Origin: Treponema sp. | GTDB taxonomy: Bacteria; Spirochaetota; Spirochaetia; Treponematales; Treponemataceae | Length of the DNA: 64,000 bases | Assembly: GCA_016292805.1 (NCBI GenBank) | Contig: JAEDFM010000004.1 | Location: 1 to 64,000 of the forward strand | Reading direction: 5' to 3' | Shown here: positions 63,990 to 64,000 of the stretch, piece by piece | Position numbering within the stretch: position 1 is the stretch's first letter | Layout of the letters: every line of letters starts with the position of its first letter | Notes under the pieces: generated by a model | Seen by the model: only the letters and a program-made list of their open reading frames with translations | Databases searched by the model: none | What the model was told of the DNA's origin: nothing | Made by a program: the position numbers and the translations under genes

Positions 63990-64000
63990 ATCTCTATTTT

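Noticed and set aside
1..64000. CRISPR array, tRNA, rRNA, insertion sequence or prophage
   Set aside because: No spaced direct repeats, cloverleaf sequences, rRNA motifs, transposase or phage proteins were seen on either strand.

Overview
The window is AT-rich, tightly packed bacterial chromosome whose gene content points to a host-associated Treponema (Spirochaetota). Supporting features are the many exported proteins ending their signal peptides in Ala-Gln or Ser-Cys, LolCDE lipoprotein sorting, an LptD-like protein, a PUR-domain (DUF3276) protein, a bacterial GH3-family protein and the GGGtGRT/IscU-like pair. Species cannot be fixed from sequence alone; gut or rumen treponemes are the best guess. 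I see no rRNA, tRNA, CRISPR array, transposase or phage gene.

Layout. 1-2.9 kb holds decayed material: an OFA-type MFS transporter broken by a one-base frameshift, an intact GH3-family gene, and a start-less exported-protein remnant beside a duplicated 3' end of the next gene. 3.0-4.8 kb carries the GGGtGRT protein with its IscU-like partner, whose promoter abuts a 122-bp GC-rich folded repeat. argG (5.1-6.4 kb) follows with ARG-box-like sites. 6.5-9.6 kb is a three-gene MoxR/VWA module. Next come uridine phosphorylase, a sugar-binding-type sensor fused to GGDEF with a previously unlisted 57-aa tail-anchored protein upstream, and a YbhJ-type aconitase-like hydratase behind an unusual multi-hairpin leader.

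15.1-25.9 kb (plus strand) is an envelope and polysaccharide block: an exported glycoside hydrolase, two large fibronectin-III lipoproteins, a small lipoprotein, a probable outer-membrane barrel and a PUR-domain nucleic-acid-binding protein.

43.0 to 26.0 kb (minus strand) reads as one very long operon: prfB (with programmed frameshift), a PEGA protein, ftsY, a lipoprotein, lolC/D/E, mcsA-mcsB-clpC, two parts of an ABC importer lacking its ATPase, a phosphoribosyltransferase, a beta-helix protein and rnhB. 58.4 to 44.0 kb is a second minus-strand run: guaB, a STAS/zinc-ribbon protein, uvrA, lptD, phoH, pgpH, ybeY, corC and a TPR protein.

guaB and purA, the two enzymes at the IMP branch point, are divergent. 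Between them lie a perfect 16-bp palindrome and a purA leader with two hairpins sharing the same loop sequence; this is the best candidate here for an undescribed regulatory RNA. The window ends with a CapA-like lipoprotein and an HrpA-type helicase. Recurrent themes are envelope building, purine balance, protein quality control, and near-leaderless promoters in front of several exported-protein genes.
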